From positions 153,539 to 217,538 of the forward strand of contig NW_008709640.1 of NCBI RefSeq assembly GCF_000327385.1: DNA of 64,000 bases. The letters run 5' to 3'. The notes under the pieces are model-generated. The model worked only from the letters and a program-made list of their open reading frames with translations, made no database searches and was not told the origin of the DNA. Numbering within the stretch: position 1 is the stretch's first letter; the number at the start of each line of letters is the position of its first letter. Source of the DNA: Lottia gigantea. Lineage: Eukaryota; Mollusca; Gastropoda; Lottiidae. Both the position numbers and the translations under genes were made by a program. Below are positions 12,301 through 27,300 of the stretch, piece by piece.

Positions 12301-15300
12301 TCACAAGCTCAATTCTCAATTGCTCTATTTACAGATGCTCCATTTTTTATTAGCACTATTCTCAGTTGCTCTATTCTCACTAACTCTATTCTCAGTTGCT
12401 CTATTCTCACTAACTCTATTCTCATTGGCTCTATTCTCACCAGCTCTATTCTCAATTGCTCTACTCCCAGCAGCTAATCTCGGCGTTGCTCTAATCTGCC
12501 TAGCTCTAAACTAAGTTTTTCCACTCTCACTGTTCTACTCAGTTGCCGTACTCTCAGTCAAAGAATTCTGATTTTCATACTCTTATTGCCCCACTACTCT
12601 TCGTGTGGTTACATTATAATCTTTGCCCTTTAATTTCACAAGGTTTCATAATAGCGAACTCTATCAGTATAAAATGTATCACAAAAATAGTTACTGATTA
12701 CTGAAATATTCTTGAATTCCATTATTGAGTCAATGCCATAAAGTGGACTTGTTTTTTAAGAAGAATCCAACAGTAAATATAAGTTACAAAATGTAGCCTA
12801 ATGCAAATAACCACAATCTATAGGCTACATTTGTGTAATCAGGCTTTATGCTATATTCAATCTATATATAGAAACTGGCTTACTGTAGAGTAAAGAAAGA
12901 TGTATTGCCATAGTTACTAGGCCTTTAGTCAATACAGCTCTCATATCTTGATTAAATCCACATTGACCTAGAAACTAGTAAACTGGCCTAGCTCTTCTAT
13001 AGTGTAGTGTAATGTTACAGTGAAACAGGCTTTGTTAGTCAAGTCACATGTGATTCATATTAGACTAGTGTGTAAAGCAGCCATATTGAATTCACATTGT
13101 AAGCTGATTAAACTTAAGGATTAAATGTAAATGAGGCCTGTCTATTGGATCTCTCATCTCAGTTCACTTTGATGCCAGTGTCTTGTGTTTTTGGACATGA
13201 TTTTGATTTGGAAATTAACTTTAAAACGGAATTGATTGAGAAATGAATATTCAGAAGGATACTGTATATGATGCTAAGGCAGCAAATTGGACTAATGCTG
13301 AAGTTGAAAAGCTGGTTGAAATATGGGCAGAACCACAGATGCAATTGGAAATAGATTCGACATACAGAAACTTTTTTGTGTTTGAGAAAATTTCAAACAG
13401 ATTAGCTGAATTGGGAATGATAAGACCAGCAGCTCAATGTCGGGTGAAAATTAAGAATTTGAAATCAAGTTATACCAAATTAAGAGATACAGCACCAAAT
13501 GAGTTGGAAAAATTGAAAATTCGAAGTCCAGCATTTATTATTGTAGAAGATGTGTTGACTAATAAAGTTTTAGATGTTCCTGGTGTTGACAACCAAGCAG
13601 ACGACAGTTTTGATCAAAGTAATTTGATAAAAATTGAATCTCATCACAACCACCAACATGATGACGATGAAGATGACTATGAGACAGAAGTAAGCCATTG
13701 TTATTAAACACATTTTGCCACTTCAATGATAGAAATAAAAACAGATCAGTTAGCAAGTGAAAGTTATATACAATATACAATAAAGAAATTTAGAACAAAA
13801 GTTTTTAGGTCCTCTAACAAGAATACTGAACTTTGTAACAAATATTGTATAAATTATAAAAGTTAAGAGTAGGATTGTTAATTGGAATTTTCTTGTGTGA
13901 ATGCTTAAATGCATTAGATTGAAATCCTATTTAGGTAGTATTAGGTATTTCTGATGCCACAACAAATAATTATAATATATCAGTCAGTTATGTTCTGTCA
14001 ACCCAACTCTCAAATTAATAATGTACACAACAGCTACCAAAAACACTATTTTCCATATTTTCTAGGAATATATTCAAGAATCTTATCCATCTTCATCAAC
14101 CAGTTCAAAAAATGTCAATAAAAACATCATGAAGACATCATTTAGTTTAGGAAAAAGAAAGAGAATGATACCAGCTTATGAACAAGAAGATGATGAACAG
14201 ATGTTAGCTTATGAAAATGGCGCTTCTAAAAAAATGAATTTAGAAAATGTTATGAAAAAACTTGATAAATTAGAAACAACTTTTCAAGAAGGAATATTGA
14301 CATTACAGCAACAACTTCGAGATGAAAGAAAATTCTACATGGAATGTGAAGAAAGGCGATTGAAATTTTTTGCAGAACTGGAAGAAAAACGCAGACGTGA
14401 TGAAAGGGAACATGAGTTAAAACTGTTTAAATTGTTTTCAGATGTCAAACGAAATGCATCAGCAGACAATAGTTCCCAAAATCATAGTTCTAATGATTCC
14501 ATATTAGGTGATATAACTATTTCAAGGTCACAAGAAGACTGATGCTTTTCTTAGTTATGTTTTTGTTTTCACTACGCAGAAATAAGTTGCAATTCTGTCT
14601 TGTGTTTCAAAAAATATGGTTTTAAATTGCTAGGATAATTTTATTTTTTGGGAAACCAGGACAACTACCTAGTCCCTGATAACCTCTATACAGCAAAATT
14701 TCGGTTGAAATCTTCCAAATAAATCTAATTATCAGGAATATTATTTTTGAAATTTATTTTTCTAATGCTTTCAGAATTTGTTCTGAATTTCTTTTGATTT
14801 GATGCTTGTATTTAAGTGATATTCTGCTATCAATGGCAAATTAAAGACTTCAAAGAATACATAGACTTTTATACTTATTTTCTCTTCATTCCAATTTTAT
14901 ATCAAAGGGTATATTAAAATTGTTTATATGGGAGATAACTGTTGTGTTCTCAGTCAATTCAAGACCTGGTCATCGTATGAAGTGGATCTGTCTTTTCCTT
15001 GAACTCATGTTGCTGATAAGAAATTTGGTGAAAGAAATTCTTAATATTTTATATCGCCATATAGTAAACCTAGCTGGCTTAACCCAATCAATTTGGGTCA
15101 AATTTGTGCTCACATGCTTGCTCTATCAGCATTTCTTGCAGATTCTGGCTCTGTAAAGGGCTCCTGAAAAATATTTGGCACCTACATATTTAAATCATGA
15201 AAACCTCTCAGGGGTCAAGAGCAAATTTCCAAACAGTGTTGGGTGTTATAGAAGATACTCTCTTAGAAGCACTGGCCAAGGTCACAGGAACACACTTCTT

Positions 15301-18300
15301 TTACATCAGTTATTAATTTGAGTCATAAACATAAATTGAAATAGTACTAGTAATGTACTGCGCTGTGTGCTATAAGTGAAATGCATCAATTACTCTACAC
15401 AATTAAACTAGCAAATACTAGCAGTTGCATCACTTCCCATGATAACAAATAATTCAAGTCAATATTGCCCTATGTTTATTGATTGTCTTTATACGAAAGA
15501 TATTTGATATACACTGTATAAGATAAGTCAACACCGTTAATGGTATTTTAATGTAAGATGAGATTTAAAATATAGAATCTACTTATATTATTCATGTCTT
15601 TAAGTAGAAGATTAAGTCTTTATGTTAATGTATCTATGCCTTTAAGTATCAATACAGCCCCATTATTGACTTCATTATGTCTGCTCTGACTTCAATCCAA
15701 GCTCTTTTCAGCCTAGGGTTATGTGCCTAACAATTTTGACTTTCTGCATTTTTAAACTTTGTTTGTACATAAGTTACAATTAACTTAGTTTTTTTAAATC
15801 AGAGATTATTTGTAAATATCTACATCTTAGTTGGAAAAAAAGAGTTAAAAATTAGGCTTTTGGTGAAAGAATTTGAAAATTGCACTGTTTGTATCAATCA
15901 GGAAACATTGCCATAGATTTGTGTATGTTTGAAGCAAGAATTACTTTGCGACACTTGTTTTGAAGTTATCCGTTTGACTAAATACAATCTTGGAAGAGTG
16001 TTTTTTATGCAGACCTAACTGATGGAAAGGTTTTATAAGTATTATCATTTGAGCACAGAATGAGGATAAACTGAAATACATCTAAATTCAATTTGAAAAA
16101 TAATATGACCTTGAAGTTTGACTGTGATGTCAACTCTCTTGGCAACGTGTCAATGGTGGATTAAAACAGTACAAAAGTCTATGATTTGATAAAGTCAGTG
16201 AAGTGTTAAAAATCAGTCTATAATCTATGAAACAACATGATAGGAAAGATAAACAACGTAATGGATTGTTTTAAATATGTTATTTTGATAAAAGGATTAT
16301 AAATACATTAAAAAAATTCAAAATGTCAACCAAAGTTGTTGCTTATACAGATTTACGAACTACTATTGACAATAATCCACCGCGATATCATTATGTCTCA
16401 AAAAAGGTATGTTATAAAATTGTTCCAGTTTTTATAATGTCAATACAATAAATATCAAAACTTCAGAATATTACAACAATTAAACTTTGTAATGTCCAAA
16501 CAATGATAGCTTACACATCTAGTAGGTTAATTAGGTTTGAATATTTGCATAAATAGATTTGAATTCCTATGTTACACTTATTGGGATATTCAGATTTTTG
16601 GCATTTCTGCATCTGTAATCTTGCAAGCTTTATTTTATCTGCTTACTGGTATGTTTTATGGTAGGCAGCTATGAAAATTTCTGATGAAAATGCTTTTGAG
16701 TTCAATGCTTCTTTTTAAGCTTTTTGATAAAATGATCCACAATTCAAATGATGGCTGAAATCTGCAGGCATTCTTTTTGATTCTTGAGGAATTTCCAAAG
16801 ACAGAAGTTCCTTGATAAAGCTATATATGCTTTCATTCTTTTAAAGTTTTGAAGATCCTAGTCACTGATAGTCAAAAAATCAAAAAACTTGCCTTACTTG
16901 TAAAATTTTACATTGATTAATGGTACACTTATGAAAAAATTTTATCATACAATCTCTCAATTTATGATTAAAAAGGGTTCCATGCATATTGATTTTAATC
17001 AACTTGTAATATGAACCATGTTATGGTTATAATACAATAGATCAAAGATTATAATGTTATAATAAATACTTATAAATTATATGTTATATTTTATACCCAA
17101 TATTAAATTTATATTAAAACAAACTTAACTTATAATATGTAATCATTCAAGCAGTAATTATATTACTACTAGGTAGTAGGGACACCTCATGCATTTATTT
17201 TTTTTCATTTTCTTAAAATTATTTATGAAGAACAAGAAACATTGAATATTTGTTCAATCTACTCCCTATTTTTTTTTTACTCTTTGTACCCCTTCTCTAT
17301 GTATTGACCTTGATACCACTTGGCCACCATATGCAAAAAAACATCAATACTTTGTCCAAAAACGTGATTTGTTTGCGTTGTAGAGAGAGATGTTGCAATT
17401 ACCTGTTAAAATGGTCTGAGACATTTTTTTTAAAAGTACCACAGCAAACCTTGCAGGGGGTACTAGATAAGCTAGGTATTTATCTGATGACAGTTGGGGG
17501 CAACTCATCACAGTATCAATTTTCACACCAAGAGACAACAAGCATTCACAGGGACTATTACATTACCTTAATAAGGTGTAATAATATGTGCCAGTCTAAA
17601 AGAAGATTTATATATTTTGCTCTTCAATGTTCTAAATGTATTCTATTTACAGGAAGAAATTGATTCCCTTAAAGAACAAGTTCTCAGAATTAAATTTGAG
17701 GTTTATTACATTGATTTTGTTTTTATTTGCTCTAACAAAAATAAAGCTAACAATTTTATTTCCATTTTTATTTTAATCCTAAATTATCTTTTTAAGGTTT
17801 CACCAGATCAATGCAATCTATTTTATATCTCAAAACTATTTCCATATGAAGCATAAATTCAATCACATTTTCAGAAAATACTTCAATGGAAAGATCAGTT
17901 ATATAACAATAGATAGTGAAATTTAGTTAGAAACAGCAGTTATTTAGTGCTAGAATTCTACAAAATATTTCCCCTTAGGAAACTTGTATTCAGTTATAAG
18001 CAGACGCTAGAATCGTCAAATTTCCAGAATGCTACAAAACAAGACAAATCAGATGCTACACCAAATTCCCTACAGCACAATTATATGCACGATGCTAGAA
18101 TGTATGAGCAAAATCTCCCATAATACTGTTGTGTCTTGTAAAAAGCTTGATCTTGTATGACATAGACACAATATGTACTAGTGCTAGACTGCCCCAAAAA
18201 TTCAGTAAAAATCGGACATCATAAATCATAGTGCTTTTTCTTGTTGTTCAGAAAAATTTTCTAAATCTTATTATACAGATCACTAATGTTTGTTTAACTA

Positions 18301-21300
18301 TAATTTAATATTTGATTAATATTTTTCTTACATTATTAAAAAACCATGGTTTTTGTTTTTTTATTTGATTTGAGGTTTGATTCACCTTGTAAAAATCGAT
18401 TTTATCATTTATTGCCTTTCAAAAAGTTTTGAATTCTGTATCATGAAATTAGAATTTAGGAACCATGATTCTTCTGAAAATATATGATCATAGAAACCAA
18501 CATTTTGTAATGTAACTTTTAGAACACACCCCTTAATAATTTGCCAAAATAAAGAATTAATTGAAAAAAATAATATTCTTTGCCATCGTTTAAATTTTTC
18601 AGAGAAGTTTTTCTGATGGAGAAAAAGTTAGACATTTTGATCTGTCAACTTCTACAGAAAGTAGTGTGGAACCTTCAAGACAAAGTTCAAGACAGGTACT
18701 GTTAGATTTCCTGATATTTGACAGAAATATTTCTACTATTTCAGATATTAATTTTCACGAAAAAATATGTTTCTGGATTCATTTTCAATTCTATTTTGAT
18801 TGATCTCAATTTTGTTTTACCAAGCTTTCTATTGTTCATAAAGTAAAGGTGAAAAAACATGGCCATTCCATGCATAAGGTATAATTTGTTTATCAGGTAC
18901 CCTCCGAATTCAATTGTTTAGTCAAATTGTGAAATATTTATTGAGAATAATTTTGAAAACTTCAATTGGATTCTGAATAAGAGTGCTGAAAAAACCCCAA
19001 TGAGCAATTTTAGACACAATTGCTAAGTAGTGCTTCCCAAATTTTAGATAGTTTCACACAACCTCTTTTTAAAACCTGAGGTATTTTTATACTTCATGTT
19101 AGAACCAGGGATTTGTTCACACAACCTCTTGTTAGAGCCAGGGATTTGTTCACACCTCCCCATGTTTGAACAAGAGGCTTGTCCAACAACCTCAAGTTTT
19201 AACTAGGGGCTTATTCAATGTTCACACAACCTAATGTCAGATTCAGGGACTTTGTTCACACCTCATGTTAGAACCAGGGATTTGTTCACACAACCTCATG
19301 TCAGAACCAGGGATTTTTTCACATCTCATGTTAGAACCAGGAGCTTGTTCAATTTCACACAACCTCATGTTGGAAATGGTGGCTCCCCTGTCATTTTTAT
19401 TATAAAAGGGTTTTTGCAGAATTGACTTATTTTTTACAAAAACATTTAAATTTGACCAAATTAGTTCATGAAAGCTAATTTTTTTTAATGTTAAGTTAGC
19501 ATTACATTTTCTGACCATATCTATGTTGCTATGGTAACCAGGTAGAAATATGATATTTAATATGTTGTTGTATAAGAGCTGTGTCAACAGAAGTAATCAA
19601 AAGATAAGGAATAAGCTATTTCCCTCCTTAACACTTTTATTACTTTCGTGGGATTGTCGCCTGAAAGCATGTTACGTAGATTTAAGGTAGGGCTGATTTG
19701 CAACATAAGACAAAAAAAATTGAAAACTAGTTATATTTTGAATTTTATGTTAATTGTATTTAAAAGTCAAATGTCTTAAATGTAAATTAAATGAGATGAC
19801 TCATTCTGTAGCACTTTGGATTGATTTTTCCTGTTTTCGAGGAGCGGTCCATTGTCAGTTCTGCTATCCACTATCTTTTTGGGTTTTATCTTGACAAATT
19901 TTAAATGCATCGTCAGACATTTTCATTTCAAAAGATATTTAAAATAAACTTCAAAAATTCCTCTTAGTTTTTTCTTTCTGCACCCAAATTTACAAAGGAG
20001 TTTTTATGTTTTATGTCACATAAATTATTTTATTATATCTTACTATTTTGATAGTTCATTGTATTTTTGATAGTTCTTAAAAATCCCTACCTTTATTTAG
20101 ATTCCCAAAAATTTTAAGTAGAAAATTTAATCCTTACCTGTTCATAACACCTTAAAGACAATTTTAAAACATTTAGTTCATGTCGTGCATAAACATCTTG
20201 CAATCAATGATAAAAATCTTATATGTTATATTTAATATTAATAATCTTATTCAAAGAGGAAAGATCAATGTTATTTTATATTTAATACAATGAAATACTG
20301 CTTCTCACTGATTAAATCTTTATTAGAATTAGTCGTTACTATTCTGATATGATCTGATATTTTGTCTGAGTTTACGACAATGAAATAATACTACATTATT
20401 CCCAATAGAGCTAGCTAGATTAGTACTAATCAGTAATATGAATGAGAGGTCAGTTAAATATATTCTAGTCAGGATTAGATTTCAATAAAAAAATCACAAT
20501 GGTGGTTTGGTTTTAATATTTATTCAATGTTTTTACAGGACAGTAGAGCTGCCAGTAGAAACAGTGGTGCTAGCAAATCTAAGGTATGGTAATTTTGTGT
20601 AATAAATTATTAATCTGCGTTTAAATGGTTTAAAAATGTGACTGAAGTATTTTCTCTCTATTCGAAGCCACTGGAAGCACAGAATTCATGAAAGTGATAA
20701 ATGATTTTGTGGATTTCTCTTAATGAAATTTCTTTTATATTTTATTTCAGGGGAAGAGTAAGAACAAGCAAGGTAATTGTTAAATATTTCTCATTCTATT
20801 ATTTACAGGAAAATCTGAACAAATTTGATTTAGGGTTTATGGTTTAAGAATATTTTTTGGCAGATGCTACTTTAATCTTGAATATTTTTCATTACTAACT
20901 TATTTAAAGATCAGGATTATGGAGCATGGATTCTTGATCTTTGTGACATATTTTACAGATGGACGTGAAAACTCTGATGTAGCTGAAACAGAGAGTAAAT
21001 ATAAAAGATCAAAATCCACTCTAGAAACTGTTGATGAAACAGACGTCTTTGATAATGTTTATGATTTGAAAGATGAAGAATCATGGGTAATATGCTATTT
21101 TTTTTAACTCAACTCTCTCTGATATTTAAACATACACCCATTTTCCAACTTCGCAGTAAAACTAAGCTTTGGGTTGAATCTCTGAAATTGAGGCAGGAGC
21201 AGTCTGACTCTCAAGAAAACGTTCCTTCATTGCTCACTGCAAGACATTATAAGTTTAACTCTATAACCTAATTTTGTTGTAAAACAGTAATTGTGATGCA

Positions 21301-24300
21301 GGCTCATCAATGAAATCCTGTGTGGATTTAAATTAACTTTTGTTTTTAACAGGCCGGGATCCCAGCACCAGATGTTCATGGAAGATTCAGGCAGTACCGT
21401 AAATTGGTGAGTAATAGATTTATTTATTAATATAACTGTAATATAGTTAGGAAATAAGAAATATATATGACTTAATATGACATTCAAACTCTTAATTCTG
21501 TTTATTAATTTGATTTACAGACACAGAGCCATGTTGCTGAGCTTGAAGATAAACTACAAGTGACCTTGGCTAGAATGAACAGAAAAGTTCAAACTTTGAA
21601 AGGTCAATTCCAGGAACATAAGACTAAATGGGACACGGTATGTTACGCTTTTTGTAATTCTGATACATGCATTATTGTTACCTTTTATTAGATTTGGTTG
21701 GAAATATACCAATCAAAATTCTTTTTTTCTCTGTTCTCCACTTTTCTCAACTCCATAGATTAAACTGTACTATATATCATGCCTTAAAGGTTATAATAAT
21801 AACAATAATATCTTTATTACAAATACATGAGCATTAATTCTGTACAACATAGGTTTTTGTCTCTGTAGAATGGATATATCTTGCTTTTAAGTTTTAATTT
21901 GCCAACAATGTTGTGGAAAACAATATTGACAAATGATATTGGCACATGATTTTACAAACCTGCTTTAACACTACTTGTTAATGTTTTCTCAGTAAACTGC
22001 TTTATATTACAACCAGCACTTGACCAATTGCATCTTGGTGTTACTTAATTTAGTCTAAATTGGTTTTATTTGATAGGAAAGAAATATTTTATTGAGTCAA
22101 GTCAATCAAGCTCAAGATTTACAGAAAGATGCTGAGCAGGAAGCTGATACTACAATAACACAATTAGAGAATTTTATTACAGAACAGGAAAAACTGGTAA
22201 GTTTTAGCGTGATGTGTTTGGACAATCTCCAGATTAAGCATGATTGTTTATTTGTCAGAGTTTGTAAAGGAACAAAAATATTAAGATCTAATGACAGATT
22301 CAAATCGAAAAACTAACCAAACTACATATTTTGAAATATTTGTATCATAGTCTAAAAGCATACTATTGAGCAAAATATTGATATAGACACGCCTCTATCA
22401 CAACAGCTGCTAATAATAACTAAGAGCCATTGAGATAGCTTTATCATAAAATGCTCAGTCTTAATGGAATTTCAAGAACATCAGATGTCTGACTATAAAT
22501 TGGAATGGTTCAAATCAATGCTACCAATGTGCCCAATACCATATAAAAAAAAATTAGAAAATCCCTTCACAATTTCTGAATATTTGATTGTAGGAAATAG
22601 AGGAAGCTAGAAAGAGACAGGAGATGGCTATGTCTATTAATTCATTAAATAAAGTAGTACCAGGTACATCACATAGTAGTGATGATGATATACAAAAACT
22701 CATGCAACAAACAGATGATGCTAAGGTATGCTTTTATTATTAATTTAAGTTCATGTTACTGATATATTTGAACCAATGAATAGAATCATGTTTTAACCCT
22801 TTGAATACTGAGTGTTAAAAAATGAAAAATTCATGTAACCTGAACTCCGAGGAATATGCCTTGAATTATAGCTATACTTAAATATTATGTGATAGTAACC
22901 TCCTTTTCACTGGCTTCTTGAGGAAATAGATTAATTCTGTGGCTGGTAGGATTCCATTAATCAGGAACAGTAATAGTTCTTAGATTATCATCTTTGCCTT
23001 GATTATTTTTCATTTGCACTCTCAAAATGGTGCTTGACATGTATTTTACAATGACCCATGTCTTGAAGATAAACTTCCATTGAATTCATCTGGCATGGCC
23101 AATATTTTAAGATTATATTGGAATTATATTTCAGGCTCTAGCATCAACAGTGGGAGAAGATATATTAATAGATGATAAAACTATTAATAACAAAGAGGTA
23201 AGCAAAATAAATTTTTAACTTTTTATTGGTCATTTGCCAGACTATTCCCATTTCCAAACCAGCTATCCTGATGAGGATTTAATATCAGAAGCATCTGTCT
23301 ACTGCATGAAATGAGCTGTAGAAATTAGTTTGTCATTTATATCAAGCTTAAGGTGTCCACTTTTAGTGTTTTACTAGCGAACAAAAATATTGTATTGTAT
23401 TATTTGCTTAGTCCCTAAGTCCAGGATCAAACTTACCACCAATTCAACAGTATGTTATTAAAAATCTGAAAGCAATGATGGCCGACCCTGAAGACAAGCT
23501 ACCAGCTTATCAACAAAAAATACTAGAAACTGTACGTCTGGCATTGAGAGTATTGAATGATACGAAGGTGGAGTTGGCAGAAGAAGAATTATTAAGATCT
23601 GTATCAGTTGTCAGTCTAGCTAGTCAGTTAACTCATGAAGCTATGCAACTTGGTGTACGACCAGACAGTCTGTTTAAGACACTAGCCAGTGTGTCTAGGC
23701 GTCTGCTAGAAGAAAAAGAACTAGAGTTAAGACATCTGTTAGACAGTACTGTTGATGATGGATTTAGTGAAATATCATTTGAAAGTGGAACAGAGGTTTG
23801 TGGCACCAGAGATTTGAAATGTAACAACACTACTAACAAGTTACTGTATTTTAATGATGTGTTTTAAATGTCTTCACCATTGTTTAATTTTCTCACTCGT
23901 TTTCAATTTGTGTTAACAGACATTTTCTAGATTCTATGTCATTTGTGTGTTGAATTTGTTAATAATTGATTTGTTTCAGCAGCTAATACTTCAAAAAGAC
24001 TATAGAACTGCATGTGTTTTAAGTAGATATTTTAACATATTTTATATCATTAACTTTCTAATGCTCAAGTAAATTAGAAGAAGAAGAAGTAGAAGAAGAA
24101 ACATTGTTTGAAGAAGTTCTTTATTTATACTTAATTTAAGATTGTTTTTGAACTAAGCTACAAATTTTCTATAGGTCAAAAAAATACATTTTCTTAGACC
24201 TTATAAGTTTTTAATTTAAAAACTTGATTGATAAAATAATAGCTGATGTCACCCATATTCAAATTACATGTATATTCAAATCAAAACTTCCATTTTAATA

Positions 24301-27300
24301 TTATAGACTGAATCTAATTTTACAAAATTATTTCTTCTTTGTTTTGAAATTTAAAGCCTTTTTATTAATGGATTTCTTCGAAAAATGAAAAGTTATGCAT
24401 CACTTTTACTCCAGGGGGAGCATTCCTTAGCATCATTACGAGATCTACCCATTCTGGAAGATGTTAGTGATAAAGATGTACAGACAGATAAAACTCCATT
24501 ATCAGATGTAGAAATAATAGAAGAACAGATGACACCAGCAGTTGATGCTGAACAAAGAACTCTTCAACAGGAAGGTACATTTATTAAAGAGGAGGAAGCA
24601 GTGGTTGACAAAGGCTCATCTCCTATCAGTATCTCGTCGGCTAGATCTACAACAGAATCCAAAGAACATGATGATGACACTGCTGATGATACTGCTGATA
24701 CTGAAGACTCTGTTGATGTTGAAGATATAGAAACTGCTGATCCACAAAGTTCAAATCAGGATGAAAACCTGGATGAAAGGAAATCATTATTGAAATCAAG
24801 TGCTGTATCAGACAGAAGTTATACGACCAATTCACCTGTTTCAGATATTTCTGAATATAGAAATCAACAGAGTAGAGGTTCCCAGACTGACTCCAGTTTC
24901 ACACCATCATCAAAACAAAATGTCATAATTGTCAAGGTAAACAGTTGTTGAAGTCACCAACCCTAACTCTAACCATTGAATGTTACTTTGTTTTAAAATC
25001 TTACCAAATGATTAACCTTTTTATGTTGATGTTCTTCTTGCTTATGTTATAATAATAATAGAGTTTTGAATCTGTGGAGATCAGCTCACACAGCAGACTC
25101 TGTTTCTCATGATGTAGCTCATCTTGTTCATGTGTTTATGACTATTTAACTAGATACCAGTAAATATTAGCCAAAACAGCTTATGGAGCTGAATAGCGCA
25201 TCTGGCTCCTTCATTTTCATAAATGCACTATATTATCAAAATTGAGCTCTAGCAGCTTTGAAAGCATCTAAATATGCAGACGTCTGTTAAATTTCCAAAT
25301 CAGTTGTTATAAAGATTTTGTAGCAGAAACATATATCAACAACATATGATTGGGCCTTGTCTAGTGCTAGTGAAATTGGTTATGCTATATATAATATTAT
25401 TCTAATAACCTTATGCAATTAATTGAAATTGAAGGCTTTAATTTCCATTGTTTAACAGATATGTTTTTCTGTAACATTTTTTTTTTCATAATTGCTTTAA
25501 AACCAACCTTTTTTTGCAGAGATTTGACACCTTAACAATGTTTTTACCAAAATTTACCAAGTATTGAATGCTGTGATAAAGTAATATTTTGTGTTTTGAT
25601 ATTTTGTTATCTTTCTGTTTGATTGTGTTATGTATTATTTTGATAGATGATATAGTTCCCTTGATTTATGTTGATTATTATTTGATTAGTTTGGAAAAAA
25701 TATGGAAAAAACTGTATGTTCCTCTACCTTTAACACAATGAATTAATGAAAATAGCATTATGGAAACAGTCATTATAAAACATTACTAAGTTATTTGATT
25801 GATTGAAGTTAAGTATTTGAAATTTTGCAATATTATTTCCTGCAGATTCCAGATGATGGTACAGACTCTGACTTGAGATTGTCGTCTGCTAAAAGTCGCC
25901 AATCCTTGAGATCAACATATAAAACTAAAATAGAAGAGAGTAAAAAGATGGCCGAAGATAGAAAACATAAATCAGCAGCTTTAAAGGAGTCAATACAAGA
26001 AGTTAAAGATTCTGAAGAAAAGTTTGATGAAGACCAAGAAGGTATGGCAAATATTCAAGAGAAATATCCAATGAATTTGGATAATGCTTAGCAAATAGCT
26101 GGTCACATGACACCCTACAATTATGCTGCATACTTCATTTCTGCTTATAAAATCAAAGTTTAGTAGATTTTGAATTAAATTGAACACCAAAAGAAACTAT
26201 GTAATATATCAGATACAATTTCAAGCTATCTGCAATATTTCGTTAGCTTGAAAAAGTTTCTTGAAAAAGTTTCTTATAAACATTTTTCTCTTTTAGATTA
26301 CCTGAAGGGTTTTGGATTCTCAGCAACTGGGTAAGATTTATAAGCCTTTAAATTTTTTCAAGTCATTTTGATAAGTTTGTCTATCCACACTTTGTCTATA
26401 GGCTACATGTGGTCAAATCATATTTCAGAAAGTAATTCATTTAAGATAGAAGCTATTGTTTTGAATCTATTTTAAAAAAAAAACATTATATATCTAAGGA
26501 CTGGTACATTTTTAACCTTATTTTTAGAGAGTTATTACCAGAACATCCAGTTGTACAGGAATATATCAAAACCTATAATATGGGTATGGGATTTAAAGAT
26601 GCACTAGCGAAGACATTATTGGATAAAGGTACATTTTGTGTTTAATTGTTTAATTTAAAAGGGATGCATTCATCTAATTATTACAGGAAGAAAGAGTTTA
26701 TTTTCAAAAATGACCACAAAGCATATTGTATTTTTCTAATTTCTGTATTTAATTACAGATATGATGTCTGCTAGTCAAGTAATATCAGATATTGAGGTTC
26801 ACAGATTTCGACACAAGTCCAAAGTTTTACCACAGTTAGAGAAAATGACTAAAAGCTTAAGCACAGGTAATGCTGTTTTTGATGTTATCTATGAAAAATA
26901 GATGATCTACTGATTTAAATTATGAAGTATATTAAATGGTAGTGATGTTGTGGATAAGTATGCCATACATTATCCATATTGTGGATAAGTTAAGTAATTC
27001 TATTGCTAAAATGATTTTACATATTTTTCAGTACTTGGTGAAATAATAACATTATTGAATGGTATATTAGTCAATGACAGGGTAAGTTTTAGAATTTTCT
27101 ACAGAATCGTTCTCAAATTAAATCTTTGATTTCTGTGGGCATCAAAATGGGTCTGAAAACTTAACTTTTAGGCTGTTTTAAATAGAAAGAAACAACTTCA
27201 CAAGCAAAACAACTTAGGCTCATGAGAATCTTTTTTATACAATCTGGTCCTTGACCAAACTACTTGTCATTGATTTTTCTCAGATTATCGAGATCTGGGT

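Noticed and set aside
11951-12514. Two 74-codon frames rich in Leu/Ser/Phe in the large intron
   Set aside because: They run through the 15-bp minisatellite; the period explains the absence of stops.
19234-19587. Overlapping + and - frames with repeated HVRTR and NMRCE phrases
   Set aside because: By-products of the degenerate minisatellite at 19056-19385 inside an intron.
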